The translations under genes were made by a program, and so were the position numbers. Below the pieces are notes generated by a model, which was not told where the DNA came from, made no database searches, and saw nothing but the letters and a program-made list of their open reading frames with translations. From Flavobacterium limi (GTDB lineage Bacteria; Bacteroidota; Bacteroidia; Flavobacteriales; Flavobacteriaceae), in contig NZ_JAADZV010000012.1 in assembly GCF_010645075.1 (NCBI RefSeq), forward strand, positions 1-64,000: a stretch of 64,000 bases of DNA, written 5' to 3'. The first letter of the stretch is position 1, and each line of letters begins with the position of its first letter. This document shows, piece after piece, positions 18,793 through 27,619 of this stretch.

Positions 18793-19197
18793 TTATAATT
18801 CTGGTTTTTTATCCAAATCCTGAATTTTATTAATCTGCTGCAGAAATTTCTCAAACAACTGAACTGTTTTTTTATTGATTTCTTCGTAAGATAACTTGTC
18901 TTTCGTCTGATAGAAAAACATCAATGAATAAGGTTCTTGAATATTCTCTAAAAGCAAATGTTTGTTCAGTCGGTAAGTTTCCCTTAAAACCCGTTTAAAG
19001 TAATTGCGATCTACAGCTTTCTTGAAATATTTTTTAGAAACCGATACTCCAATTTTAATTTTTTCTTCTGAATTTTCTCCTGCTTCACGATAAACCAAAC
19101 GCAACGGGTATTTAGAAACCGATTTACCCTCGGAAAACAGTAATCCAATTGTTGTTTTGCTCTTTAAGCGTTCATTTTTAGGGTAAGTGAAGTTCAT
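18793..19197 (-). CDS. rnpA: Ribonuclease P protein component
   Basis: This 134-residue basic protein is the cofactor of the RNase P RNA in tRNA 5' maturation. Family signatures are present: TYPKNERLKSKTTIGLLFSEG at the N terminus, and the RNR motif region KKAVDRNYFKRVLRETYRLNK. The Arg of the classical RNRxKR motif is replaced in part (DRNYFKR), as is common in Bacteroidota. It lies upstream of ctpA on the same strand with a 110-nt gap; no rpmH is next to it here. Confidence 0.95.
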   Translation of the reverse strand: MNFTYPKNERLKSKTTIGLLFSEGKSVSKYPLRLVYREAGENSEEKIKIGVSVSKKYFKKAVDRNYFKRVLRETYRLNKHLLLENIQEPYSLMFFYQTKDKLSYEEINKKTVQLFEKFLQQINKIQDLDKKPEL

Positions 19198-19296
19198 TTA
19201 ATTCAGAAAAAATTTGCAATTCCAGAGACAAAGGTACAATTAAACCATAAAAGCGCTTATTGTTTTCAAATTTTATACCGCTAAAAATATATTTAC

Positions 19297-19304
19297 TACT
19301 TTTG
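19297..19304 (+). promoter_or_regulatory. plsC promoter -7 element TACTTTTG
   Basis: Exact TAnnTTTG match. It lies inside the longer open frame that begins at 19260, so translation must start downstream. This fixes the plsC start at the ATG at 19323, 18 nt after the element. Confidence 0.6.
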
Positions 19305-19322
19305 GCGTTTAATTTTTTAAGC

Positions 19323-20069
19323 ATGCAAAAGATAATTTCATATCCAATCTCCGTAATTTATTATTTATGTTTTGGATTGTGTTTAGTGGTTTTTCACCCG
19401 ATACAATGGATTTGCCTTAATCTTTTTGGTTATCAGGCTCATAAAAAAAGTGTAGACTATTTAAATTTCAGTCTTTTAAGATGTACCAATCTTGTAGGTA
19501 CAACTTATAAAGTTACTGGTGTAGATACAATTCCTAAAGAAGCTCCGATTATTTTTGTAGCTAATCATCAAAGCATGTATGATATCGTAGCAATGATTTG
19601 GTACTTTAGACGTTTTCATTGTAAATTTGTAAGTAAGAAAGAGTTAGGAAGCGGAATTCCGAGTGTTTCTTATAACCTGAAACACGGAGGTTCAGTGCTA
19701 ATTGACCGTAAAGACCCTAAACAAGCGATTCCTGTAATCAAAGGCTTGTCTGAATATATCGAAAGAAACACCAGATCTGCTGTTATTTTTCCCGAAGGAA
19801 CAAGAAGCAAAACAGGTAAGCCAAAAGAATTTGCGCAAAGCGGTTTAAAAATTTTATGTAAATATGCGCCTTCTGCGTATGTAGTACCGGTGAGTATCAA
19901 TAATTCATGGAAAATGGTCAGATATGGTTTTTTTCCGGTTGGATTAGGAAATCATTTAACTTTTACTGTTCACAAGGCTATGGCGGTAAAAGATTATAAA
20001 TTTGAAGAATTGATGGAGATTACTGAAAAATCAGTAAAAGAAGGAGTTAATGAGTATAAACAGATTTAA
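19323..20069 (+). CDS. plsC: 1-acyl-sn-glycerol-3-phosphate acyltransferase (PlsC family)
   Basis: The 248-residue membrane enzyme is predicted to acylate lysophosphatidic acid in phospholipid synthesis. After an N-terminal hydrophobic segment comes the catalytic HX4D box NHQSMYD, then KFVSKKELGSG and the FPEGTRSKTG substrate motif, and VVPVSINNSW near the end. The start at 19323 is set by the promoter. It is 35 nt upstream of an acyl-ACP desaturase gene, so the pair probably makes a lipid-synthesis operon. Confidence 0.92.
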   Translation: MQKIISYPISVIYYLCFGLCLVVFHPIQWICLNLFGYQAHKKSVDYLNFSLLRCTNLVGTTYKVTGVDTIPKEAPIIFVANHQSMYDIVAMIWYFRRFHCKFVSKKELGSGIPSVSYNLKHGGSVLIDRKDPKQAIPVIKGLSEYIERNTRSAVIFPEGTRSKTGKPKEFAQSGLKILCKYAPSAYVVPVSINNSWKMVRYGFFPVGLGNHLTFTVHKAMAVKDYKFEELMEITEKSVKEGVNEYKQI

Positions 20070-20104
20070 GTTTTGAATAGCTTAAATCCAAATTTAATAA
20101 AGTA

Positions 20105-21106
20105 ATGTCTATAAAAAACATTAGATTAGAAGTAATGCAGTTTTTGGAGAAAAACGTGGAAAGCTTCGTTGAACAGTATTTAATTCCGGTTGAAAAAATT
20201 TGGCAGCCAACAGATTTTCTGCCTAATTCTCAGGGAGAAAATTTCTTTGAAGAGGTAAAGGAGCTGCGTGAAATTGCCAAAGAGCTTCCATATGATTTCT
20301 GGGTAACACTTGTTGGTGACACAATCACTGAAGAAGCCCTTCCAACTTATGAATCGTGGCTTATGGATGTAGAGGGTGTCGATCAGGTTGATCAGGTTGA
20401 AAATGGCGGCAATGGATGGGCCAGATGGGTAAAGCAATGGACCGGGGAAGAAAACCGTCATGGAGATTTATTAAATAAATATCTGTATCTGTCTGGTCGT
20501 GTGAACATGCGTGAAATCGAAATGACAACACAGCATTTGATCAACGATGGATTTGACATCGGAACAGGAAGAGACCCTTATAAAAACTTTGTATACACGA
20601 GTTTTCAGGAGTTAGCCACTTATGTTTCGCACAATAGGGTATCTCAAATAGCGAAGAGCTTTGGCGATAAAAAGTTATCTAAGATGTGTAAAATGATTGC
20701 CGGTGACGAAATGCGTCATCATCATGCTTACAGTGAGTTTGTGAATCGTATTTTTCAGGTCGATCCAAGCGAAATGATGCTTGCTTTTCAATACATGATG
20801 AAACAAAAAATCGTAATGCCTGCACATTTCTTAAGGGAGTCAGGACAAAAGATAAGCACAGCTTTCGAGCAATTTTCTGATTCTGCTCAGCGTATTGGAG
20901 TTTATACAGCAACCGATTATGTTGAAATCCTGCAGAAATTAATTGATAAGTGGGAAATTGACAAGATTTCTAATTTGACAGATGAAGCCGAAAAAGCCCG
21001 TGAGTATTTAATGAAATTGCCAGCTCGTATGGCAAGAATCTCTGAGCGAATTGTAATTCCAAAAGAATCTCATATTTTCAAATGGGTTGAACCGGCGAGA
21101 TTATAA
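20105..21106 (+). CDS. Acyl-ACP desaturase (soluble di-iron, FAB2 type)
   Basis: This 333-residue cytosolic enzyme is predicted to introduce a double bond into acyl-ACP. The two di-iron motifs are present: EENRHGDLL (EExxH type, around residue 116) and DEMRHHHAY (second helix pair), plus WARWVKQWTGEE upstream. Family length is about 330-360. Located after plsC with a short gap, it fits membrane-fluidity control. A bidirectional-type terminator follows at 21251-21280. Confidence 0.93.
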   Translation: MSIKNIRLEVMQFLEKNVESFVEQYLIPVEKIWQPTDFLPNSQGENFFEEVKELREIAKELPYDFWVTLVGDTITEEALPTYESWLMDVEGVDQVDQVENGGNGWARWVKQWTGEENRHGDLLNKYLYLSGRVNMREIEMTTQHLINDGFDIGTGRDPYKNFVYTSFQELATYVSHNRVSQIAKSFGDKKLSKMCKMIAGDEMRHHHAYSEFVNRIFQVDPSEMMLAFQYMMKQKIVMPAHFLRESGQKISTAFEQFSDSAQRIGVYTATDYVEILQKLIDKWEIDKISNLTDEAEKAREYLMKLPARMARISERIVIPKESHIFKWVEPARL

Positions 21107-21250
21107 TTTAAGATTAAAAACATATTTGGCAAGTGCAATTTTGTTGCATTTAACAAATAAGCTATAAAAAGGTGTTGATTGTTGAGATTTTTAAATCTTT
21201 GACAGTCAACATTTTTTTAATATTTCGGGGTCAATTTTTAAATAAAAACT

Positions 21251-21280
21251 AAAAAAGGATTCAACCAAAAATCCTTTTTT
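21251..21280 (+). terminator. Intrinsic terminator after the desaturase
   Basis: AAAAAAGGAT (21251-21260) pairs with ATCCTTTTTT (21271-21280) around a 10-nt loop. It has an A-run upstream and a T-run downstream. Confidence 0.8.
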
Positions 21281-21319
21281 AGCACTAATAAGAAAGTATA
21301 AAGTTAAGCTTAAAATACT

Positions 21320-21973
21320 ATGAATAATTCAGCTCTAATACATAAAACAATCCAATTTGTAAAAGAAAAACTTCATGATGCAGAAGGTGGGCATGACTGG
21401 TTTCATATTGAACGGGTATATAAAAATGCACTTTTGATTTCCGGAAATGCAGACTGCGATTTAACTGTAGTTCAGTTAGGGGCCTTGCTTCATGATATTG
21501 CCGACAGCAAATTTCATAATGGTGATGAAACTATTGGTCCTAAAACGGCACATTTGTTTTTAGAATCAGAAAATGTTTCAGAGGATATTATTCAGCATGT
21601 TGTGAATATCATCGAAAATATCTCGTATAAAGGCGGAAATTTTGAAAAAAAGTTTTCTTCTCTGGAATTGGATATTGTACAGGATGCGGATCGTTTAGAT
21701 GCTATGGGTGCAATTGGTATAGCAAGGGCGTTTAATTATGGTGGATTTAAAAACAGGGCTTTGTATGATCCTGAAATTGAACCTGTAACAAATATGTCTA
21801 AAGAAGAATACAAGAAGAATAATGCACCGACGATAAATCATTTTTACGAAAAGCTTTTACTTTTAAAAGATAAAATGAATACGGAAACCGGAAAGCAAAT
21901 TGCTGCCGAAAGACATCGTTTTATGGAAAGTTTCTTAGCACAGTTTTATGCGGAATGGGAGGGGATTAAATAG
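21320..21973 (+). CDS. HD-domain phosphohydrolase (YedJ/YpgQ-like)
   Basis: This 217-residue soluble protein has the metal-binding HD pattern: HDWFHIERVYKNAL (first His), LLHDIADSKFH (HD pair) and VQDADRLDAMGAIGIARAFNYGG (distal Asp). This arrangement is typical of the small YedJ/YpgQ group, some members of which hydrolyse nucleoside triphosphates. The substrate here is unknown. It has no operon partner; a long imperfect hairpin follows (21980-22070). Confidence 0.88.
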   Translation: MNNSALIHKTIQFVKEKLHDAEGGHDWFHIERVYKNALLISGNADCDLTVVQLGALLHDIADSKFHNGDETIGPKTAHLFLESENVSEDIIQHVVNIIENISYKGGNFEKKFSSLELDIVQDADRLDAMGAIGIARAFNYGGFKNRALYDPEIEPVTNMSKEEYKKNNAPTINHFYEKLLLLKDKMNTETGKQIAAERHRFMESFLAQFYAEWEGIK

Positions 21974-21979
21974 TTTTAT

Positions 21980-22070
21980 CACAAAGACACACGAAGAAAA
22001 AGCACAACGATTCGCAAAGTTTTTTAAAATTACTTTGCGGATCATTGTGCTTATTTGGTGAATCTCTGTG
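21980..22070. repeat. Long imperfect inverted repeat downstream of the HD gene
   Basis: The left arm (21980-22020) and right arm (22032-22070) are nearly complementary over about 40 nt. The inner arms pair best: AGCACAACGATTCGCAAAGT against ACTTTGCGGATCATTGTGCT. The outer part contains the motif CACA(A/G)AGA..CAC, which recurs at 47070-47090. It may act as a transcription end for both neighbours or be a dispersed extragenic repeat. Confidence 0.75.
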
Positions 22071-22078
22071 GAATAAAA

Positions 22079-22201
22079 TCAACTACACCCACAATTTCCA
22101 TCGCCACAATCTTTTTTCTTTTTAGATTTCCAAAAAAACTTTCTAATCAAAAAGACAATAGCAAGAAATAATATGATAAAAGCAATAATTTCTTGTATCA
22201 T
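22079..22201 (-). CDS. FeoB-associated Cys-rich membrane protein (40 residues)
   Basis: The short frame was found by translating the gap after feoB. The product starts MIQEIIAFIILFLAIVFLIR, one transmembrane helix, followed by a basic stretch (KFFWKSKKKK) and a Cys/Gly tail, DCGDGNCGCS. Size, helix and CxxxxCxC tail match the family that sits beside feoB in many bacteria. It starts 4 nt after the feoB stop, so it belongs to the feoA-feoB operon. Its role is probably in ferrous iron transport, but the mechanism is not known. Confidence 0.85.
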   Translation of the reverse strand: MIQEIIAFIILFLAIVFLIRKFFWKSKKKKDCGDGNCGCS

Positions 22202-22205
22202 AGTT

Positions 22206-24305
22206 TTATTTTAAAAATTGATACGCTATAAGAGCCGTAATATAAGCAAGACCTGTCATAAAGAAAAGCTGCATTGCCGGCCATTTCCATGAGTTGGTTT
22301 CTTTTTTAGTGATAGCCAATGTACTAGCACACTGCATGGCAAAGGCGTAAAAAAGCAATAATGAAATTCCGCTGGCAAAATTGAATATTTTTTCACCAGT
22401 TTCCGGGTTCACTTCTTTTTGCATTTTGCTTTTAATCGTTGATTGGTTATCACTGTCTCCAACACTGTAAATCGTAGCCAGTGTTCCTACCAGTACCTCA
22501 CGGGCAGCAAATGAACTGATAATCGCAATTCCGATTTTCCAGTCATAACCTAAAGGTGAGATTACCGGCTCAATAGCTTTACCCATGATTCCAATATAGG
22601 AATTCTCGATTTTTTGAGAAGCTACTTCATTTTCGAACTGTACTTCGTTTAAAGTTGTATTTGCAAATCTTTCTTTTACGATAGCTTCCGCATCGTTAAA
22701 ATCTTTTCCAGGTCCGTATGAGGCTAAAAACCATAAAATAATGGATATTGCCAGGATGATCTTACCCGCGCCAACAATAAAAGCTTTTGTTTTCTCTACT
22801 ACATTAATCCCAACATTCTTGAAAAGTGGTAATTTATAACTTGGCATTTCAACTACGAAATAGGTTTTGGATTCAATTTTCAAAATCTTATTTAAAATAT
22901 ATGCAGATAAGATTGCAGTTACAAATCCGAGCAAATACAACAGCATTAAAGTTAATCCCTGAAGGTTTAAAATTCCCAAAACTCGTTGTTTAGGAATTAC
23001 CAATGAAATCATAATGGCATAAACGGGTAATCTGGCTGAGCACGTTGTAAACGGAGTTACCAAAATGGTGATTAAACGCTCTTTCCAGTTTTCGATATTT
23101 CGGGTGGCCATAATTGCGGGAATTGCACAGGCTGTTCCAGAAATCAATGGTACAACACTTTTTCCTGAAAGCCCGAATTTGCGCATGATTTTATCCATCA
23201 GAAAAACTACACGGCTCATATATCCGCTTTCCTCCAAAATAGAAATAAACAGAAACAAAAAAGCAATCTGAGGAATAAAAATAATAACTCCGCCAATTCC
23301 GGGAATTATTCCCTGTGAAAGCAAATCGGTTAAAATACCGCTTGGGAGTTCTTCAGCAACCCAGCTGCTTAAAGAAGCAAAAGTGCTGTCAATAAAATCC
23401 ATTGGAATGGTGGACCAGCTAAAAATAGATTGGAATATCAGAAATAAAATAGCAAAGAAAATAGCGTAACCCCAAACTTTATGGGTCAATACACGATCCA
23501 GTTTTGCTCTGATGTCTTTTGCCATCGAAGCATCTACTTTTAAACCTTCTTTTAAAACATCGTTTATAAACTGATATCTTTTAATAGTTTCTTTTTGCTG
23601 CAGGCGTTTTAATTCTGAATGTGATTTGGTAAATGTGCTTCGGACTTCATTTCGGTCCAGATGAGAAAAGTTGACATCTTGTGTAATGACCAGCCACAAT
23701 TTATACATCAGCTGGTTCGGAAATGCATGCTGTAATTTTTCAAAGTATTCAGGATCAATTACTGAAGCATTTAAACAAGGTTCATGTGTAATCGTTTTAT
23801 AAGAAACAATCAATTCTTTTAATGCTTCAATTCCTAAACCTTTGCGTGAACTCACCAACGCAATTTTGGTTTTTAGTTTTTCTTCTAAATACGGAATATC
23901 TAAAGTAATTCCTTTACTTTCCATACGATCAGACATGTTAATGACTAAGATTGTTGGAATTTCAAGGTCTTTTATTTGAGTATAAATCAGTAAATTTCTT
24001 TTCAGATTTTCTACATCAGTTACAACAACTGCAACATCAGGATATAATTTGTCGTTTTTGTTCAGTAAAAGTTCAATCACCACACTTTCATCCATTGAAC
24101 TGGCATTCAGACTATATGTTCCCGGTAAATCCAGGATGTTGGCTTTGATGTTGTGTGGCAGTTTGCAAAATCCAATTTTTTTCTCAACAGTAATTCCGGG
24201 ATAATTTCCAACCTGCTGATTTAAGCCCGTAAGCTGATTAAAAACTGAGGTTTTTCCCGTATTTGGATTCCCGATAAGGGCAACATTGATATTCTGAACG
24301 CTCAT
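22206..24305 (-). CDS. feoB: Ferrous iron transport protein B
   Basis: This 699-residue inner-membrane Fe2+ transporter has an N-terminal G domain: G1 GNPNTGKTS (residues 12-20), the G2 region NYPGITVEK, G3 DLPGTYSL and G4 NMSD. The GDI-like helical domain follows. The membrane part contains two gate repeats: GIGGVIIFIPQIAFLF..LEESGYMSR..GKSVVPLISG and the later mirrored region with IAIISSFAAREVLVGTLATIY. The start codon overlaps the feoA stop by one base. Its Cys-rich partner lies 4 nt downstream. Confidence 0.97.
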   Translation of the reverse strand: MSVQNINVALIGNPNTGKTSVFNQLTGLNQQVGNYPGITVEKKIGFCKLPHNIKANILDLPGTYSLNASSMDESVVIELLLNKNDKLYPDVAVVVTDVENLKRNLLIYTQIKDLEIPTILVINMSDRMESKGITLDIPYLEEKLKTKIALVSSRKGLGIEALKELIVSYKTITHEPCLNASVIDPEYFEKLQHAFPNQLMYKLWLVITQDVNFSHLDRNEVRSTFTKSHSELKRLQQKETIKRYQFINDVLKEGLKVDASMAKDIRAKLDRVLTHKVWGYAIFFAILFLIFQSIFSWSTIPMDFIDSTFASLSSWVAEELPSGILTDLLSQGIIPGIGGVIIFIPQIAFLFLFISILEESGYMSRVVFLMDKIMRKFGLSGKSVVPLISGTACAIPAIMATRNIENWKERLITILVTPFTTCSARLPVYAIMISLVIPKQRVLGILNLQGLTLMLLYLLGFVTAILSAYILNKILKIESKTYFVVEMPSYKLPLFKNVGINVVEKTKAFIVGAGKIILAISIILWFLASYGPGKDFNDAEAIVKERFANTTLNEVQFENEVASQKIENSYIGIMGKAIEPVISPLGYDWKIGIAIISSFAAREVLVGTLATIYSVGDSDNQSTIKSKMQKEVNPETGEKIFNFASGISLLLFYAFAMQCASTLAITKKETNSWKWPAMQLFFMTGLAYITALIAYQFLK

Positions 24306-24544
24306 TATAAATTGTTTTTGATAAGTTCAACTTCAATTTCACGAGCGGTTTCAACACGAATCGCAACATGCGAACCGTTGATGTCCAGATATAAAGGATC
24401 TCCAAAAGGAGCAATTTGAAGTAATTCAACTAAGCTGCCCGGCAAACAACCCATCTCTAATAATTTTAAAGGAATCAAATCGATATCAAAATCTTTGATA
24501 ATGGCTTTCTCGCCTTTTTTCAGGGTGTGGATCGTATTTTGCAA
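24305..24544 (-). CDS. feoA: Ferrous iron transport protein A
   Basis: This 79-residue SH3-like cytoplasmic partner of FeoB has GEKAIIKDFDIDL, LLEMGCLPGSLVEL and the APFGDPLYLDINGSHVAIR core. Its stop codon overlaps the feoB start (base 24305), so the two are translationally coupled. Upstream, on the minus strand, are a promoter (24570-24577) and two direct TTTAGATTG copies. Confidence 0.95.
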   Translation of the reverse strand: MQNTIHTLKKGEKAIIKDFDIDLIPLKLLEMGCLPGSLVELLQIAPFGDPLYLDINGSHVAIRVETAREIEVELIKNNL

Positions 24545-24549
24545 GCTTA

Positions 24550-24569
24550 TTTAGATTGAATTTAGATTG
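24550..24569. promoter_or_regulatory. Candidate metal-regulator site: direct repeat TTTAGATTG x2
   Basis: TTTAGATTG occurs at 24550-24558 and 24561-24569, 11 bp (one helical turn) apart, across the predicted feoAB start point. The half-site TTTAGA also forms the palindrome over the TonB receptor promoter (52773-52788). A DtxR/MntR- or Fur-type repressor is a reasonable reader, but this is inference. Confidence 0.45.
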
Positions 24570-24598
24570 CAAAAGTAGGCAATTATTCTTTATTTCAA
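24570..24598 (-). promoter_or_regulatory. feoAB promoter (TTG-18-TACTTTTG)
   Basis: Read on the minus strand, the -33 TTG is at 24596-24598 and the -7 TACTTTTG at 24570-24577, separated by 18 nt. The expected transcription start is near 24563. Confidence 0.65.
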
Positions 24599-24649
24599 GG
24601 CATTTAATGCTTTTGAATATGCTAAATCTTTCTAAAAATAAGGTTTTTT

Positions 24650-25315
24650 TTATTCTTTGCTTAAGAAATTAATGTCTTCCAAAAGTCGTTTCATGTCTTC
24701 CTTATCGGTTCCGTCATAAAATCCGCGAACGCGTCTTTTTTGATCGACTAAAACAAAATTCTCTGTATGAACCATATCATAAAGCTGATCAGGCCTACCC
24801 AATTTTACTGCCAGATACGATTTCCTGGCCATGGTATAAATTTCTTTTTTATCGCCGGTAACCAAATTCCACTTACTGTCGACAACCCCATATTTTATGG
24901 CATAAGCTTTTAAAACAGATACACTGTCAACCTCAGGAAAAACAGTATGAGAAAGTAATAATACTTTCGGATTGTTTAAAACTGCTTTTTGAACATCAAC
25001 AAGATTGGTAGACATTTTTGGGCAGATAGAACCACAGGTTGTAAAGAAAAAGTCAGCAACATAAATTTTTCCTTCATAATTTTTTTGGGTAATGGTGTCA
25101 CCGTTTTGGTTTACGAATGAAAAATCAGCAATCGTATGATATTTGCTTTTATACTGAACCGTGCTGTCAACCAATTCCGGATTTACATCGGCCGGATTGT
25201 AAATTGGTAGTGTTTTTTGTGGTTTCAAAGCAAAGTAAAATAAGGTTATAGTAATTACCGAAAATACACCTAAGACAATGAAAAATTTTCGGTATTTATA
25301 AAGAAGCGATTTCAT
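24650..25315 (-). CDS. SCO1/SenC family copper chaperone-like protein
   Basis: The 221-residue product has one N-terminal membrane anchor (FIVLGVFSVITITLFYFAL) and a periplasmic thioredoxin-like domain. The copper site is intact: FTTCGSICPKM (CxxxC) and the distal His in DMVHTENFVLVD. Family members insert or reduce CuA in cytochrome oxidase. The start was moved from 25333 to 25315 because a -7 element (25331-25338) covers the upstream Met. It is monocistronic here, upstream of the feo operon. Confidence 0.9.
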   Translation of the reverse strand: MKSLLYKYRKFFIVLGVFSVITITLFYFALKPQKTLPIYNPADVNPELVDSTVQYKSKYHTIADFSFVNQNGDTITQKNYEGKIYVADFFFTTCGSICPKMSTNLVDVQKAVLNNPKVLLLSHTVFPEVDSVSVLKAYAIKYGVVDSKWNLVTGDKKEIYTMARKSYLAVKLGRPDQLYDMVHTENFVLVDQKRRVRGFYDGTDKEDMKRLLEDINFLSKE

Positions 25316-25330
25316 AAAAATAATTTGGTG

Positions 25331-25338
25331 CAAAAATA
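25331..25338 (-). promoter_or_regulatory. -7 element TATTTTTG for the SCO gene
   Basis: The plus-strand CAAAAATA reads TATTTTTG on the minus strand, an exact TAnnTTTG match 15 nt upstream of the ATG at 25315. It rules out the ATG at 25333. Confidence 0.5.
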
Positions 25339-25477
25339 CGAAAAGAGCTTTTTAAAATGTTTGGTTATGCTTTTTTTTTAACATCAAATGAATAAGATAT
25401 CCGGGTAAATTAATTGAAAAACAATCTTTAATAAATTATTAGTTGAATTTTTAACATAGGGATTCGGATATTAGCAA

Positions 25478-25485
25478 TATGTTTG
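25478..25485 (+). promoter_or_regulatory. -7 element TATGTTTG before the M13 peptidase
   Basis: Exact TAnnTTTG match, 26 nt upstream of the ATG at 25512. Confidence 0.5.
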
Positions 25486-25511
25486 CCGAAACTCTAAAAA
25501 GTTAAATATAA

Positions 25512-27572
25512 ATGAAAAAAGTGCTTACTACACCGATGTTTTATGCTTTTTCTGCAATGCTTTCGTTTGCAGTTGCAGAAGCTCAAAACACTACACCAAA
25601 AGAACCCGGAATTAATGTTTCTTTTATGAAAAAAGAAATTAGTCCCAAAGAAGATTTCTTTCAGTATGTAAACGGAACATGGCTGGATCGTACAGAAATC
25701 CCGAGTGACCGGAATGCCTGGGGAAGCTTTAATGAATTGCGTCAGAGAACCGATGAAAATTCGTTGGCAATCCTTAAAGAAGCTTCTAAGAATCCAAAGT
25801 ATAAATCAAATACAGATCAGGGAAAGGCGATTGCTTTGTTTAATACAATCTTAGATACTGTTGGAAGAAACAAACGAGGAATTAAACCGCTTGAACCTTA
25901 TCTGAAGAAAATCAGCGCTATAAAAAATGTAACTGACCTGCAAAATTATCTTATCGAAATGCAGTCTCAGGGCGGAGCTGGATTTTTTGGGGTTCATGTT
26001 GGAGCGGATGCCAAAAACAGCAATAAAAATTCGGTAACACTGAATCCAGGTGCTTTAGGATTATCCGATAAGGATTATTACAATTCTGATGATAAAGATT
26101 CTAAAGAAAAGCGTGAAAAATATGAACTGCATGTTGCAAGAATGCTGCAGTTTATTGGCGAATCTCCAGCTAAATCAAAAGAAAGTGCCCAAAAAATCCT
26201 GGCTTTGGAAATCGAAATGTCTGCACCAAGACTGGACCGTGTTGAAAGAAGAGACCGCAGAAAACAATATAACCCAACAGCTGTTGCTGATCTGAAAAAG
26301 AATACACCTTCAATTCAATGGGATAAATATTTTGCCGGAATAGGAATGGCAAAATTAGATACTGTTAACGTAGCGCAGCCCCGTTATATGATTGCATTAG
26401 AAAAAACTTTTACAGATAAAAAAGTAGAGACATGGAAAGAGTACCTTAAATGGTCTGTATTAAACAGAGCAGCTTCAACTTTGAGTACTGATATTGAAAA
26501 TGCAAATTTTGATTTCTACGGAAAAACATTAACAGGAGCTTTAAAACAGCGTCCACGTGAGGAAGTCGCTTTACAAGTGATTAACGGTGCAATGGGTGAA
26601 GCTTTAGGGAAATTGTATGTTGAGAAATTATTCCCGGCTGAAGCAAAAGAAAAAGCAAAGAATATGATTGCAAATGTAATTCTGGCATATGAAAACAGAA
26701 TTAATGCTTTGCCCTGGATGTCTGTACAAACTAAAACCAAAGCAATTGAAAAATTAAAAAAGCTTTCGATTAAAATTGGATATCCTGATAAATGGAAAGA
26801 CTATTCTGCTTTAGAACTTAAAAATGTTAATGAAGGTGGGACTTATTTTGACAACATGAAGAATGTATCAAAATGGGCTTATTCAGAAAGTCTGGCAAAA
26901 TTAGGGAAACCGGTCGATAAAACAGAATGGGGAATGTCGCCTCAGACTGTAAATGCATATTTCAATCCGTCATATAACGAAATTGTGTTTCCTGCAGCTA
27001 TTTTACAGCCGCCATTTTATAACTATCAGGCAGATGAGGCTGTTAACTATGGTGGAATAGGAGCAGTTATCGGTCATGAAATCTCGCACGGTTTTGATGA
27101 TTCTGGTGCCCGTTTTAATGCTGATGGAAATTTAGTTGACTGGTGGACAGCTGAAGATTTGAAACAATTTACGGCTTTAGGAACTGCACTTGCCGATCAA
27201 TATAGTGCTTTGGAGCCTTTGCCTGGAATTCATGTAGATGGTAAATTTACATTGGGAGAAAATATTGGTGATTTAGGCGGAATCAATGCTGCTTATGACG
27301 GTCTGCAATTGTATTTGAAAGCCAATGGAAATCCGGGCTTAATTGACGGATTTACACCTGAACAGCGTTTCTTTATTTCCTGGGCTACAGTTTGGAGAAC
27401 TAAATCAAGAGATGAAGCTATCAAGAGTCAGGTGAAAACCGACCCGCATTCTCCTGGAATGTACAGAGCTGTTGTTCCTATTCAGAATGTTGATGCTTTT
27501 TATGATGCTTTCGATATCAAAAAAGGAGATAAAATGTATGTTGAACCGGAAAAGAGGGTTAAAATCTGGTAG
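25512..27572 (+). CDS. M13 family zinc metallopeptidase (neprilysin/PepO type)
   Basis: This 686-residue exported endopeptidase has a Sec signal (FYAFSAMLSFAVAEAQ). The M13 N-terminal lobe begins ..DFFQYVNGTWLDRTEIPSD. The zinc site HEISH is at residues 522-526, with the downstream Glu in GENIGDLGGINAAYDG, and NAYFNPSYNEIVFPAAILQ forms the substrate wall. It ends in the family's C-terminal ..CxxW-like position as VKIW, without the Cys usual in eukaryotic homologues. It probably degrades peptides in the periplasm. It has its own promoter and terminator. Confidence 0.95.
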   Translation: MKKVLTTPMFYAFSAMLSFAVAEAQNTTPKEPGINVSFMKKEISPKEDFFQYVNGTWLDRTEIPSDRNAWGSFNELRQRTDENSLAILKEASKNPKYKSNTDQGKAIALFNTILDTVGRNKRGIKPLEPYLKKISAIKNVTDLQNYLIEMQSQGGAGFFGVHVGADAKNSNKNSVTLNPGALGLSDKDYYNSDDKDSKEKREKYELHVARMLQFIGESPAKSKESAQKILALEIEMSAPRLDRVERRDRRKQYNPTAVADLKKNTPSIQWDKYFAGIGMAKLDTVNVAQPRYMIALEKTFTDKKVETWKEYLKWSVLNRAASTLSTDIENANFDFYGKTLTGALKQRPREEVALQVINGAMGEALGKLYVEKLFPAEAKEKAKNMIANVILAYENRINALPWMSVQTKTKAIEKLKKLSIKIGYPDKWKDYSALELKNVNEGGTYFDNMKNVSKWAYSESLAKLGKPVDKTEWGMSPQTVNAYFNPSYNEIVFPAAILQPPFYNYQADEAVNYGGIGAVIGHEISHGFDDSGARFNADGNLVDWWTAEDLKQFTALGTALADQYSALEPLPGIHVDGKFTLGENIGDLGGINAAYDGLQLYLKANGNPGLIDGFTPEQRFFISWATVWRTKSRDEAIKSQVKTDPHSPGMYRAVVPIQNVDAFYDAFDIKKGDKMYVEPEKRVKIW

Positions 27573-27583
27573 ATGAATAAATA

Positions 27584-27615
27584 AAAACGGGTGCTAATTT
27601 AGGCGCCCGTTTTAT
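27584..27615. terminator. Terminator between the M13 peptidase and the cytochrome gene
   Basis: AAAACGGGTGC (27584-27594) pairs with GCGCCCGTTTT (27603-27613) with one G-T pair. It has A- and T-rich sides, so it can serve both convergent genes. Confidence 0.85.
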
Positions 27616-27619
27616 TATA

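Noticed and set aside
18734..18795. A 16-codon frame (MNDSKQLYSKM..) after AGGAGACTTGT, between ctpA and rnpA
   Set aside because: The upstream GGAG looks like a ribosome site, but the frame is tiny, on the opposite strand to both neighbours, and overlaps the rnpA end. Flavobacterium rarely depends on such sites.
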